A stretch of DNA of 64,000 bases, taken from Pseudonocardia halophobica. GTDB taxonomy: Bacteria > Actinomycetota > Actinomycetes > Mycobacteriales > Pseudonocardiaceae. The position numbers and the translations under genes were made by a program. How positions within the stretch are numbered: position 1 is the stretch's first letter; each line of letters opens with the position of its first letter. The notes beneath the pieces are model-generated. The model searched no databases. It was not told where the DNA came from and saw only the letters and a list, made by a program, of their open reading frames with translations. Location: positions 1-64,000 of the forward strand of contig NZ_BSFQ01000016.1 of the NCBI RefSeq assembly GCF_027922425.1. Direction: 5' to 3'. Shown here in pieces: positions 8,552 through 16,685 of this stretch.

Positions 8552-9220
8552 TCACGCGACGCGGGGAGCGTGCGTGACCGAGTCGAGCTCCAGCCGGACG
8601 GCGACCGGCAGGTGCGCGAGACCGAGCGAGCGCCGGGCCTCGGCGACGACCTCGTTCTCCAGCCGGCGGCACACCTCGGCGACGTCGGCCTCGTCGGTGA
8701 CCCACACCGTCAGCCGCAACGCCGGGGTGCCGGACGAGCCGACCATCCGGGCCCGCGCCTTCCCGACGCCGGGCAGCGCGGCCGCCCGGTCGGCGACGGC
8801 CTCGGCGAGCGCCCCGGCCGTGACCAGGAGCTGGGTGTCCGGGTCCTCCTCGAGCAGCAGGTCGGGGCGGCGTTCCGGGCGCAGGGACCGCACGGCCCAC
8901 CACAGCCCGAGCACCATGAGCACCACGCCGGCCGCGATCGCGACCCAGCGCCACAGCTGCTGCTGCGCGCGGAGGGCGTCGACGATCAGCGGGTCCAGCA
9001 GCGGCCGGGCGGCGCGGCCGGTGCCGAACACGCCGAAACCGAGCAGGGCCGCGAGGGTGCCCGCGGCGAGCAGCACGAACCCGAGCAGCGCGAGCCACAC
9101 GCGATCGAGGTTGGCGGACCGGGCGACGGCCTTCCGGGAGCCGCGCAGGACCCGCCGCGGCGGGGCGGCGGTCTCCGTGCCCGGGTCGCTGCCTGCCGGC
9201 ACCTCGGTCGGCGTGCTCAT
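8552..9220 (-). CDS. AmaP-like membrane anchor protein of the Asp23 cluster
   Basis: A 222-residue protein with two membrane helices (about residues 42-64 and 92-112) joined by a short loop, then a ~110-residue soluble domain. This is the layout of AmaP, which anchors Asp23 at the membrane in Gram-positive bacteria. It is the last gene of a seven-gene operon. Its ATG overlaps the stop of the preceding gene by 4 bases, which fixes the start. Confidence 0.72.
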   Translation of the reverse strand: MSTPTEVPAGSDPGTETAAPPRRVLRGSRKAVARSANLDRVWLALLGFVLLAAGTLAALLGFGVFGTGRAARPLLDPLIVDALRAQQQLWRWVAIAAGVVLMVLGLWWAVRSLRPERRPDLLLEEDPDTQLLVTAGALAEAVADRAAALPGVGKARARMVGSSGTPALRLTVWVTDEADVAEVCRRLENEVVAEARRSLGLAHLPVAVRLELDSVTHAPRVA

Positions 9221-9762
9221 CGGGGCTCCTTCCGGCCGCGGGTGGACACGGCGACGCGCGGCCGCCGGGCGAGGGGCAGCTCGTCGAGCAGGGTCGAGAC
9301 GCGGCCGCGGACGGTGTCGGTCAGCCCGGCGAACCCGCCGCCGGCGTCGGGCCACCCCTCGGCCCGGACCACGATCTTGCGGGCCGAGGCGCTCACGGTG
9401 GCCGCCGCGACGTCGTCGGACTCCCGGACGGTCCGCCCGACGAGGCGGGCGAGCACCCGCGGCGAGGTCGCCACGGTCATCTCCGGGGTGGGCGCGGTGA
9501 GCGCGACGTCGTGCCGGCGGGCGAGCAGGGCGATCAGCAGGAGCAGCAGCCCGACCACGGCCACGCAGATCGACACGACGATCACCGGTCGGGCGGACCA
9601 GGGCAGCCCGGAGAGCGCGGCCTGCCAGGCCGGCCACGGCACCACGAGCCCGCGGCCGGCGGGCCGGACCCAGGCGGCGACGACCTCGATCACGAGGATC
9701 ACGCCGACCGCCGCCAGGGCCAGGCCCAGCAGCGGCGCCAGCGTGCGGAGCAGCACGCGCAC
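9217..9762 (-). CDS. DUF6286-like two-helix membrane protein of the Asp23 cluster
   Basis: A 181-residue membrane protein with two hydrophobic segments (about 8-28 and 58-82) and a C-terminal soluble domain ending in basic residues. Proteins of this layout, often labelled DUF6286, are usual companions of Asp23/Gls24 proteins in actinobacteria. It starts with GTG 10 bases after the previous gene and overlaps the AmaP-like gene. Its architecture resembles the next gene, so the two may be paralogues forming one membrane anchor. Role inferred from context only. Confidence 0.68.
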   Translation of the reverse strand: MRVLLRTLAPLLGLALAAVGVILVIEVVAAWVRPAGRGLVVPWPAWQAALSGLPWSARPVIVVSICVAVVGLLLLLIALLARRHDVALTAPTPEMTVATSPRVLARLVGRTVRESDDVAAATVSASARKIVVRAEGWPDAGGGFAGLTDTVRGRVSTLLDELPLARRPRVAVSTRGRKEPR

Positions 9763-9772
9763 GTGGACCTCC

Positions 9773-10207
9773 CTATCGGATCCGGGGCTGCGCGGGCCGG
9801 GTGGGCTCGCGCAGGCCGGAGACGGTGACGGCGAGCGAGCGGACCCGGTACCCGGAGATCCGCTCGAGCTCGGTGGCGACCATGTCCCGCACCGCCGCGA
9901 CGGTCTCGCGCACGGGGGCGGGATAGGCGCAGGCCAGCTCGAGCCGGACGTCGACGGCGTCGCCGGTCGCGCTGACCCGCGCCCGCGGGCCGGCGTCGCC
10001 CACCTCGACCCCGGCCACCCGGCGCTCGCGGTGCAGCGTGCCGGGGACCAGGTCGGTCGCGTGCTCGACGATCTTGCGCAGCACGGCCGGCGCGATGTCC
10101 AGGTTCCCGCGCTCGTCCGCGTCGGGCGCCCAGCCGGGCAGCGCGACGGCGGCGGGCGGCCGGCTCGCGGGGGCAGGCACCGGGCCGGCCGCAGCCGGGG
10201 CGCTCAC
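9773..10207 (-). CDS. Asp23/Gls24 family envelope stress protein (third copy)
   Basis: A 144-residue protein with a Pro/Ala-rich N-terminus and an Asp23/Gls24 domain: the segment GNLDIAPAVLRKIVEHA, then the beta strands around VDVRLELACAYPAPV and a terminal SLAVTVSGL strand. Family members form membrane-associated sheets under envelope stress. The GTG start overlaps the stop of the small membrane protein upstream. It is the most complete Asp23 domain after the first gene of the operon. Confidence 0.78.
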   Translation of the reverse strand: MSAPAAAGPVPAPASRPPAAVALPGWAPDADERGNLDIAPAVLRKIVEHATDLVPGTLHRERRVAGVEVGDAGPRARVSATGDAVDVRLELACAYPAPVRETVAAVRDMVATELERISGYRVRSLAVTVSGLREPTRPAQPRIR

Positions 10208-10383
10208 TTGTCGCGGGCCCGGCCGAGGACGCCGGACAGGTCGAGCTCGCCGTCGAGGAACCGGCCGACCGCGAGCCCGATCGCGCCGAGGACCAGCACG
10301 ATGACGAAGGCGACGAACCCGCCGAAGGCGGCGGCCAGGCCGAGCAGGAGACCCGCCAGCAGGCCGGTCTGGGTGGCAGTCAT
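10204..10383 (-). CDS. Small membrane protein, DUF2273-like
   Basis: A 59-residue protein that is mostly membrane. Two closely spaced glycine-rich hydrophobic stretches are followed by a short charged C-terminus (DLSGVLGRARDK). Small DUF2273 proteins of this form occur in Asp23 clusters of Firmicutes and actinobacteria. It overlaps both neighbours by 4 bases, which supports both ends. Confidence 0.75.
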   Translation of the reverse strand: MTATQTGLLAGLLLGLAAAFGGFVAFVIVLVLGAIGLAVGRFLDGELDLSGVLGRARDK

Positions 10384-10718
10384 TCTCGTTCCGCTCCTGG
10401 ATCTGGGTCGGGGCGACCTGGGTGGGAGGTGGGCCGGTCCACGCGGGTGCGGGCCCGGGCGCGGGCGGTCCGGATCGCCGCGACGACGATCCGCACCGCC
10501 AGCGGCAGGTCGGGGACGATCTCGACCGGCGCGTCGTAGCGCCGGTCGTCGGGCGTCCCCGGGGCGGGCGCCGCCCGCGCCGCCCGGAGGCGGGCGAGGC
10601 CCTCGACGAACGCCTCGGGATCGCCGCCGCGGTCCGGGTGGTGGTCGCGGACGAACGCGCGGTAGGCCGCCCGTTCCTCGCGTGTCCACGCCTCCGGGCC
10701 GGAGTCCCCGTCGGTCAC
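10380..10718 (-). CDS. Small J-domain-like protein within the Asp23 operon
   Basis: A 112-residue protein. Residues 11-45 form a short helical segment carrying HHPDRGGDPEAF, the HPD motif and the following RGG-D of J domains, which stimulate DnaK. Only the part around helices II-III is present; the protein is much shorter than DnaJ and has no zinc or substrate-binding domain. A predicted amphipathic or weakly hydrophobic segment (LPLAVRIVVAAI) and an Arg/Pro-rich tail follow. It starts with GTG and overlaps genes on both sides by 4 bases, so it is clearly part of the Asp23 operon. A chaperone link is inference. Confidence 0.65.
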   Translation of the reverse strand: MTDGDSGPEAWTREERAAYRAFVRDHHPDRGGDPEAFVEGLARLRAARAAPAPGTPDDRRYDAPVEIVPDLPLAVRIVVAAIRTARARARTRVDRPTSHPGRPDPDPGAERE

Positions 10719-11074
10719 GGGCCGATCTCCACCGGGGCGACCGGCCCGCCCTGCGGGTCGGGCCCGGCGACGACGTCGGACACGGTGACGTCGACCGGGC
10801 GCCCGCCCGCCACCGCCGCCACCCGGGCCCGCAGCTGGGCCACGACCTCGGGGATCGGCGCGGCGAGGGACAGCACGACGGCGACCTCGACCGGCCCGCC
10901 GTGCTCGTCGACGCGCACGCCGACGAGCCGGTGCCCCGGCAGGTAGGTGGCGACGGCGCCGAAGATCCCGCCGTCGAGCCGGACGACCGCGGGGTGCGCG
11001 GCGACCAGCTCGGCGACCCGGCGGGCCAGCTCGTCGTCGGCCGCCCGCGAGCCGCTCGTCCCCGCGCCCGTCAC
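10715..11074 (-). CDS. Asp23-related protein (divergent)
   Basis: A 119-residue protein with a pattern of alternating strands like Asp23/Gls24: LVGVRVDEHGGPVEVAVVLSL, a helix with VVAQLRARVAAVAGG, and a final VDVTVSDVV strand. It is more divergent than the first and fifth genes of the operon, so the family assignment rests partly on context. GTG 11074 overlaps the stop of the first gene, and its own stop overlaps the J-domain-like gene. Confidence 0.62.
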   Translation of the reverse strand: MTGAGTSGSRAADDELARRVAELVAAHPAVVRLDGGIFGAVATYLPGHRLVGVRVDEHGGPVEVAVVLSLAAPIPEVVAQLRARVAAVAGGRPVDVTVSDVVAGPDPQGGPVAPVEIGP

Positions 11075-11592
11075 TCGACGCGCGACGGCGCCGGCGTGGC
11101 CGGCACGGGCGGGGCCTCGGGACCGTCCTCCTCGGGCAGGTGGATGTCGTTGACCGCGATGTTGACCTCGATGACCTCGAGCCCGGTCATGCGCTCCACC
11201 GCGGTGATCACGTTGCGCCGCACGGCGCGCGCGAGGTCCACGATGGACGCACCGTACTCCACCACGATGTCCAGGTCGATCGCGGCCTGCTTCTCGCCGA
11301 CCTCGACCTGCACGCCCGCGATGTTCGACGCGCCGGTGCCGCCGCCCGGGATGCGCTCGCGCAGCGCGCCGAACGTCCGGGACAGGCCGCCGCCCATCGA
11401 GTAGACGCCCGAGATCTCCCGCGCCGCGATGCCCGCGATCTTCTGGACGACGGACGCCGCGATCGTCGTGCGGCCCTGGGCGGTCTCCTCGGCCAGCCGG
11501 CCCGGGCTGCCCGAGGTGCCCGCGCCGGCCGAGGTCGACGGGGTGGCGGCGGCGGGGGTGCCGCCGGTGGTGCTGCCGGTGCTGCTGCTCAT
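11071..11592 (-). CDS. Asp23/Gls24 family envelope stress response protein, operon head
   Basis: A 173-residue protein. After a Ser/Thr/Gly-rich N-terminus, residues 38-150 form a typical Asp23 domain: TTIAASVVQKIAGIAAREI, VYSMGGG, the strand VEVGEKQAAIDLDIVVEYG, and VEVNIAVNDIHLP. The ATG at 11592 has GAGGAG upstream. It heads a seven-gene minus-strand operon (Asp23, Asp23-like, J-domain-like, DUF2273-like, Asp23, DUF6286-like, AmaP-like). Its most probable role is at the inner face of the membrane under envelope stress. Confidence 0.85.
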   Translation of the reverse strand: MSSSTGSTTGGTPAAATPSTSAGAGTSGSPGRLAEETAQGRTTIAASVVQKIAGIAAREISGVYSMGGGLSRTFGALRERIPGGGTGASNIAGVQVEVGEKQAAIDLDIVVEYGASIVDLARAVRRNVITAVERMTGLEVIEVNIAVNDIHLPEEDGPEAPPVPATPAPSRVE

Positions 11593-11706
11593 GCGTACTC
11601 CTCGGAGAACCGTGGGGTGCGCCGGTGTCCGGCGCCGTACACAGCATCCGACGGGCCGGGCTCCCGCACCCTCACGCCACATCACCCGATCGGCGGGTTG
11701 TCGCCC

Positions 11707-12441
11707 TCACGTCGCCGCGCGGACGTAGCGCAGCAGCAGCGTGCCGTCCTCCTCGAGGACCGACGCGAGCGCCATCCCCTCGGGGGCCCGGCCGCCGGGC
11801 CCGTGCGCGATGCGGCCGGCGTCGCCCGCGGCGAGCAGCGGGGAGAGGGTGAGACAGAGCTCGTCGACGGCGCCGGCGGCGATCAGGTCGCCGTGCAGCC
11901 CCGGGCCGCCCTCGCAGAGCACCCTGCGCAGCCCGCGCCGCTCCAGCTCGCCGAGCAGGGTGGCCGGGCCGAGGTCCGGCAGCTCGACGACGTCGGCGCC
12001 GGCTGCGCGCAGTGCCGCCCGTCGCTCGGCCGGGGCCTCGCCCGTGGTGAGCACGATGGTCGGCACGAACGTGTCCGTGAACAGCCCGAGGGACGGGTCG
12101 AGCCCGGCCGACCCGGTGACGACGGCGATGGGCGGGGGAGTGTCCCGGCCGATCGTGGGCCTCCGGGCCCCGCGGTAGCGCTCGGCCCGCGCGGTGCCGG
12201 CGCCGACGAGCACGACGTCGGCGAGCCGGCGCAGGGTGCCGAACACCGCCTTGTCCGCGGGCGTGCCCAGGCCGCCCGAGCGCCCGTCGACCGAGACGGC
12301 GCCGTCCAGGCTGGACACGAAGTTGACGCGGACCCACGGCCGGCCCGGGTCCGGCGGGTAGGCGTAGACCTCCGGCAGGTCCTCCGGGGCGAGCTCGGCG
12401 GGGTCGGCGGGCGCGGGGTCCCGCGGCAGCAGTCGGCGCAC
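11707..12441 (-). CDS. Pyrimidine reductase family protein (RibD C-terminal-like)
   Basis: A 244-residue NADPH-dependent reductase-like protein. It carries VRVNFVSSLDGAVS, LGTPADKAVF, VLVGAGTARAERYRGAR and RRVLCEGGPGLHGDLIAAG, in the order seen in the RibD C-terminal (riboflavin-pathway reductase) and dihydrofolate-reductase-like fold. There is no deaminase domain. In actinobacteria, stand-alone copies of this family are common outside rib operons, and the substrate here is unknown. The GTG at 12441 is preferred; the longer frame from 12525 adds a poorly conserved leader. Confidence 0.8.
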   Translation of the reverse strand: MRRLLPRDPAPADPAELAPEDLPEVYAYPPDPGRPWVRVNFVSSLDGAVSVDGRSGGLGTPADKAVFGTLRRLADVVLVGAGTARAERYRGARRPTIGRDTPPPIAVVTGSAGLDPSLGLFTDTFVPTIVLTTGEAPAERRAALRAAGADVVELPDLGPATLLGELERRGLRRVLCEGGPGLHGDLIAAGAVDELCLTLSPLLAAGDAGRIAHGPGGRAPEGMALASVLEEDGTLLLRYVRAAT

Positions 12442-12559
12442 GGGCCCATCCCAGCACCCCGCGGCCGCGGGCGCGCCCTCGTACCGACCCGTCCAGCTGC
12501 ACGGATGCACACGGGTGTGATCCACGGGAAGGGCGCCAGGGGTTTTCGCACGGACGGGC

Positions 12560-12578
12560 TAAGGATAGCCTCACCAGG
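12560..12578. promoter_or_regulatory. Candidate DtxR/IdeR iron box
   Basis: The 19 bases starting TAAGGATAGCCT match the IdeR/DtxR consensus (TTAGGTTAGSCTAACCTAA) at 13 of 19 positions, including the central TAGCCT. It lies ~90 bases upstream of an iron-siderophore ABC operon, where Fe(II)-loaded repressor would be expected to bind. Confidence 0.5.
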
Positions 12579-12618
12579 ACTGAGGGGTGCCGCACTGTGG
12601 TGACCCTGTGCTCACAGC

Positions 12619-12635
12619 CAGGTGTGCCTCACCTG
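12619..12635. promoter_or_regulatory. Second operator candidate: CAGGTG-N5-CACCTG dyad
   Basis: A perfect 6-bp inverted repeat with a TGCCT centre. Aligned on the iron-box consensus it matches about 12 of 19 positions. It lies 25 bases upstream of the GTG start, a position suited to repression, and may form a tandem with the site at 12560. Confidence 0.45.
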
Positions 12636-12659
12636 TCCGGAGAAACGGGAGGGCGAGAA

Positions 12660-13727
12660 GTGACGGTCGGATCGGCGCCGGTGGTGCCGACCGCGGGCGG
12701 GCGCGGACGTGCCCGGTCGAAGCGGTCCCTGCGACGTCGCCGGCTGATCGGCCTCGGCGCGCTCCTCGTGCTCCTCGTCCTGGCGGTGCTGGCGAGCATC
12801 GCGTTCGGCACGAAGGTCATCCCGCTGTCGCACGTGTGGAGCGCGCTGGTCGCGCCGACGGGCACCGAGGACGACATCGTGATCCGCTCGCTGCGGGTCC
12901 CGCGCACCGTCCTGGGCGTGCTGGTCGGCATCGCGCTCGGGCTGGCGGGCGCCCTGATCCAGGGGCACACGCGCAACCCGCTCGCCGACCCCGGCCTGCT
13001 GGGCGTGAACATGGGCGCGGCGTTCTTCGTGGTCGTCGGGATCTACGTGTTCGGCGTGACCACGCTGTTCGGCTACGTCTGGTTCGCCTTCGCCGGCGCG
13101 ATGGTCGCGAGCGTGGCGGTGTTCCTGCTCGGCTCCGCGGGCGGCCGCGGCGGCCCGACACCGGTGAGCCTCGCCCTCGCGGGCGCCGCCCTGTCCTTCC
13201 TGCTCAGCGGCCTGGTCTCGGCGATCATCCTGATCGACACCGACACGCTCGACGCCTACCGCTTCTGGAACGTCGGCTCGCTCGCCGGGCGCGACACCGC
13301 CGTCGCCGGGCAGGTCGTGTGGTTCATCGTGATCGGCGTGCTCATCGCGCTCGCCACGGCGCCGGCGCTCAACACGCTGTCCCTCGGCGAGGACGTGGCC
13401 CGCTCGCTCGGCCAGTCCGTGCGCCGCACCCGGGTGCTCGGGATCGTCGCGATCACCCTGCTCGCCGGCGGCGCGACCGCCGCGTGCGGGCCGATCGGCT
13501 TCGTGGGGCTGGTGGTGCCGCACGTCGTCCGGGCCTTCACCGGGCCCGACTACCGGTGGCTGCTGCCGGCGTCCGGGCTGCTCGGCGCGGTCCTGCTGCT
13601 CACGGCGGACGTGGTCGGCCGGCTGGTCGCCCGGCCCGGCGAGCTGCAGGTCGGCATCGTGCTGGCCCTGATCGGCGCGCCGTTCTTCATCGCCCTCGTA
13701 CGCCGCCGGAAGCTGGTGACGATCTGA
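12660..13727 (+). CDS. Iron-siderophore ABC transporter permease (FecCD family)
   Basis: A 355-residue permease with a basic N-terminus and about ten membrane helices. The segments RVPRTVLGVLVGIALGLAGALIQGHTRNPLADPGLLGV and GPIGFVGLVVPHVVR (given in short form) are the hallmarks of FecCD/BtuC permeases. The GTG at 12660 is preceded by GGGAGGGCG. It heads a three-gene operon with 1-4 base overlaps. Two DtxR/IdeR-like sites upstream point to iron repression. It lacks a binding-protein gene next to it. Confidence 0.9.
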   Translation: MTVGSAPVVPTAGGRGRARSKRSLRRRRLIGLGALLVLLVLAVLASIAFGTKVIPLSHVWSALVAPTGTEDDIVIRSLRVPRTVLGVLVGIALGLAGALIQGHTRNPLADPGLLGVNMGAAFFVVVGIYVFGVTTLFGYVWFAFAGAMVASVAVFLLGSAGGRGGPTPVSLALAGAALSFLLSGLVSAIILIDTDTLDAYRFWNVGSLAGRDTAVAGQVVWFIVIGVLIALATAPALNTLSLGEDVARSLGQSVRRTRVLGIVAITLLAGGATAACGPIGFVGLVVPHVVRAFTGPDYRWLLPASGLLGAVLLLTADVVGRLVARPGELQVGIVLALIGAPFFIALVRRRKLVTI

Positions 13728-14836
13728 TGGCGGCACCCACCCGGCCCACGCTGGACCCGGCCGCGCGCGAGGTCCTCGAGCGGGTGCCCGGCCGCCGCCC
13801 CTTTCGCCGCGGGCGGGTCTCGGGCGTCTGGCGCCCGCGCAACGTGCTGGTCCTCGTGGTGTCGCTCGTCGTGCTCGTGCTCGCGGTGGCGCTCAACGTG
13901 GGCCGCGGCGAGTTCCCCATCGGCATCCCGGACGTGCTCGCCACGCTCGTCGGCGGCGGCGACCCGAGCCAACGGTTCATCATCCTGGAGCTGCGGCTCC
14001 CGCGGTCGCTGACCGGCCTGCTCGTCGGCGGCGCGCTCGCGGTGTCCGGCGCGATCATGCAGTCGATCGCGCGGAACCCGCTCGCCAGCCCGGACATCAT
14101 CGGCATCACCTGGGGCGCGAGCGCCGCGGCCGTCACACTCATCGTGCTGGGCGGCGCCGGCCTGGTCGGGGCCCTCGCCGCCGTCGGGCTCCCGATCGCG
14201 GCGCTGGTCGGCGGGCTGGTCGCCGCGATCGTGATCTACGGCCTGGCCTGGCGGAAGGGCATCCAGGGCTTCCGCCTCGTCCTGGTCGGCATCGGCATCA
14301 ACACCATGCTGGTCGCCGTCGTGAACTGGCTGCTGATCGTGGCGCAGGTCTACGAGGCCGCGCGCGCCACGGTGTGGATCAACGGCAGCCTCAACGCCCG
14401 CGGCTGGGAGCACGTGGTGCCCGTCGGGATCGCCCTGCTGATCCTGGTGCCGGCCGCACTGGTGCTCTCCTTCGTGATGGGCGCGCTGCAGTACGGCGAC
14501 GACACCGCCCGCGGGCTCGGCGTGCGGGTGGACCGCTCCCGGAGCCTGCTGCTGCTGGTCGCGGTCGTGCTGGCCGGTGTCGCCACCGCGTCGGCCGGCC
14601 CGATCGCGTTCGTCGCGCTGGTGTCGCCGCAGATCGCCCAGCGGCTCGTCGGCTCCTCGCGCCCGCCCATCGGCGCCTCGCTGGTGATCGGTGCCGCGCT
14701 GACCGTCATTGCCGACCTCGTGGCGCGCACGGCCTTCGGCGGCGTCGAGCTGCCCGTCGGCGTCGTGACCGCCGTGCTCGGCGCCCCGTACCTGCTCTAC
14801 CTGCTCGTCACCCAAGGCCGGGAGGCCCGCGCATGA
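13727..14836 (+). CDS. Iron-siderophore ABC transporter permease (FecCD family, second subunit)
   Basis: A 369-residue permease that probably pairs with the preceding gene product. After a ~40-residue basic N-terminus come about ten membrane helices with LRLPRSLTGLLVGGALAVSG, RNPLASPDIIGI and GPIAFVALVSPQIAQRL, all typical of FecCD. The ATG shares its first base with the TGA of the previous gene. The stop overlaps the ATPase start, so all three genes are probably translated together. Confidence 0.9.
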   Translation: MAAPTRPTLDPAAREVLERVPGRRPFRRGRVSGVWRPRNVLVLVVSLVVLVLAVALNVGRGEFPIGIPDVLATLVGGGDPSQRFIILELRLPRSLTGLLVGGALAVSGAIMQSIARNPLASPDIIGITWGASAAAVTLIVLGGAGLVGALAAVGLPIAALVGGLVAAIVIYGLAWRKGIQGFRLVLVGIGINTMLVAVVNWLLIVAQVYEAARATVWINGSLNARGWEHVVPVGIALLILVPAALVLSFVMGALQYGDDTARGLGVRVDRSRSLLLLVAVVLAGVATASAGPIAFVALVSPQIAQRLVGSSRPPIGASLVIGAALTVIADLVARTAFGGVELPVGVVTAVLGAPYLLYLLVTQGREARA

Positions 14837-15681
14837 CACCGAACGCCGAGACCGCCCTGGCGGAGGACACGCAGGCCCCCGTCGGGCCCGACGGCACGCG
14901 GGTGCGGCTGCGCGCGGAGGGCGTCCGGCTCGGCTACGGCGAGCGCGTCGTGGTCGACGACCTGGACCTCGACGTCCTGCAGGGCACGGTCACCGCGGTG
15001 ATCGGACCCAACGGCTGCGGCAAGTCGACCCTGCTGCGCGCCCTCGGGCGGCTGCTCAGGCCCACCCGCGGGCACGTGCTGCTCGACGGCCGGAAGATCG
15101 ACGAGATGCCCACGAAGCAGGTCGCGACCGTGTTGGGCCTGCTCCCGCAGGCCCCCACCGCGCCCGAGGGGCTCACCGTCGGCGACCTCGTCGCGCGCGG
15201 CCGGCACCCGCACCAGGCCTGGTACCGGCAGTGGTCGGGGGACGACGAGGAGGCCGTGGCCGAGGCGCTCGCCTGGACCGGCATCTCCGACCTCGCCGAG
15301 CGGCCGGTCGACGAGCTGTCCGGCGGCCAGCGGCAGCGCGCCTGGATCTCGATGGCGCTCGCGCAGGGCACCGACCTGCTGCTGCTCGACGAGCCGACGA
15401 CCTTCCTCGACCTGGCCCACCAGGTGGAGGTGCTGGAGCTGGTGGAGCGGCTGCACGAGGAGCGCGGCCGGACGGTCGTGATGGTCCTGCACGACCTCAA
15501 CCTGGCGGCGCGCTACGCGGACCGGCTCGTGGCGATGAAGGCGGGCCGGATCGTCGCACAGGGCGAGCCGGCCGACGTGATCACCGAGCCGCTGCTGCGC
15601 GAGGTCTTCGGACTGGAGGCCAAGGTCATCACCGATCCCGTCGCCGGCACCCCGCTCGTGGTGCCGGTCGGGACCCGCTGA
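14833..15681 (+). CDS. Iron-siderophore ABC transporter ATP-binding protein (FepC/FecE type)
   Basis: A 282-residue ATPase. Walker A is GPNGCGKST, the signature LSGGQRQRAWIS, Walker B LLLLDEPTTFLDL, and the switch histidine is in VLHDLN. The DEPTTFLDLAHQ and HDLNLAARYAD stretches are characteristic of the siderophore/vitamin B12 importer ATPases. A ~25-residue N-terminal extension precedes the fold. It ends the operon; the 119 bases before PPK2 show no clear terminator. Confidence 0.92.
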   Translation: MTPNAETALAEDTQAPVGPDGTRVRLRAEGVRLGYGERVVVDDLDLDVLQGTVTAVIGPNGCGKSTLLRALGRLLRPTRGHVLLDGRKIDEMPTKQVATVLGLLPQAPTAPEGLTVGDLVARGRHPHQAWYRQWSGDDEEAVAEALAWTGISDLAERPVDELSGGQRQRAWISMALAQGTDLLLLDEPTTFLDLAHQVEVLELVERLHEERGRTVVMVLHDLNLAARYADRLVAMKAGRIVAQGEPADVITEPLLREVFGLEAKVITDPVAGTPLVVPVGTR

Positions 15682-15800
15682 TCCGGCGCGGGGCGGCTCA
15701 GCCCGCCCGCGCGGTGCCCGCCGGGCCCGCCGGCACCAGGTGGTGTTCCCGCCCCGGCCGCCGGGCAGTGACCGCCACTCGGAGCCCGTAGGGTGCCGCC

Positions 15801-16649
15801 ATGGCGACCGCGCGCGAGACCTTCCGGGTGCCGTCCGGACCCGTCGACCTGAAGGCGATCGACCCCCGCGGCCGCCCGATCGGCCCGCGCGACAAGGCCG
15901 ACGCGGCGCTGGAGATGGAGGACCTGGGCGCGCGGCTCGACGCCCGTCAGGAGGCCCTCTACGCCGAGGGCGCCGCCGGCGGCCGGCGCGCGGTCCTGCT
16001 CGTCCTGCAGGGCATGGACACCTCGGGCAAGGGCGGGACGATCCGGCACGTCCTCGGGATGGTGAACCCGCAGGGCGTGCACGTCGCCTCGTTCAAGCGC
16101 CCCACCGAGGAGGAGCTCGCGCACGACTTCCTGTGGCGGATCCGCCGGCAGGTCCCCGTGCCGGGCCGGATCGGCGTCTTCGACCGCTCGCACTACGAGG
16201 ACGTGCTGGTCGCCCGGGTGGACGGGCTCGTGCCCGAGGAGGTCTGGCAGGCCCGCTACGAGGCGATCGCCGACCTCGAGCGGGAGCTGTCCGACGGGGG
16301 CGTCACGATCCTCAAGTGCATGCTGCACATCTCGCCGGAGGAGCAGGCGGAGCGCCTCCTCGCCCGGCTCGACGACCCGCAGAAGCGCTGGAAGTACAAC
16401 CCTGGCGACCTCGACGCCCGCGCGAAGTGGCCCGGCTACCAGGAGGCGTACGCCGCGGCGCTCGAGCGCTGCGACTCGGACGTGGCGCCCTGGTACGTCG
16501 TGCCGTCGGACCGCAAGTGGTACCGGAACTGGGCCGTCGCCGCGCTCCTGGCCGAGACCCTCGACGACCTGGCCCCGCAGTTCCCGCCGCCGGACTACGA
16601 CCTCGAGGCCGAGCGCGCCCGGCTGAAGGCCTCGACCGGCCTCGGCTGA
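15801..16649 (+). CDS. Polyphosphate kinase 2 family protein
   Basis: A 282-residue PPK2-family enzyme, which transfers phosphate between polyphosphate and nucleotides in the cytoplasm. The P-loop GMDTSGKGG is at 71-79, followed by the PPK2 motifs FKRPTEEELAHDFLWR, FDRSHYEDVLVAR and the lid segment KRWKYNPGDLDAR. Length and motifs fit the single-domain class; whether it prefers NMP or NDP cannot be told from sequence alone. It converges on the PiT phosphate permease gene, which suggests a phosphate/polyphosphate locus. Confidence 0.92.
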   Translation: MATARETFRVPSGPVDLKAIDPRGRPIGPRDKADAALEMEDLGARLDARQEALYAEGAAGGRRAVLLVLQGMDTSGKGGTIRHVLGMVNPQGVHVASFKRPTEEELAHDFLWRIRRQVPVPGRIGVFDRSHYEDVLVARVDGLVPEEVWQARYEAIADLERELSDGGVTILKCMLHISPEEQAERLLARLDDPQKRWKYNPGDLDARAKWPGYQEAYAAALERCDSDVAPWYVVPSDRKWYRNWAVAALLAETLDDLAPQFPPPDYDLEAERARLKASTGLG

Positions 16650-16685
16650 CACCGGTCGACGGGCCGGCCGGGATCAGCGCACGTC

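Noticed and set aside
7715..11404. A 1229-codon plus-strand open frame antisense to the Asp23 operon
   Set aside because: Its translation is a run of Arg, Gly, Pro, Asp and His with no domain, and seven well-formed overlapping genes occupy the other strand. It is a shadow caused by high GC at the third codon position.
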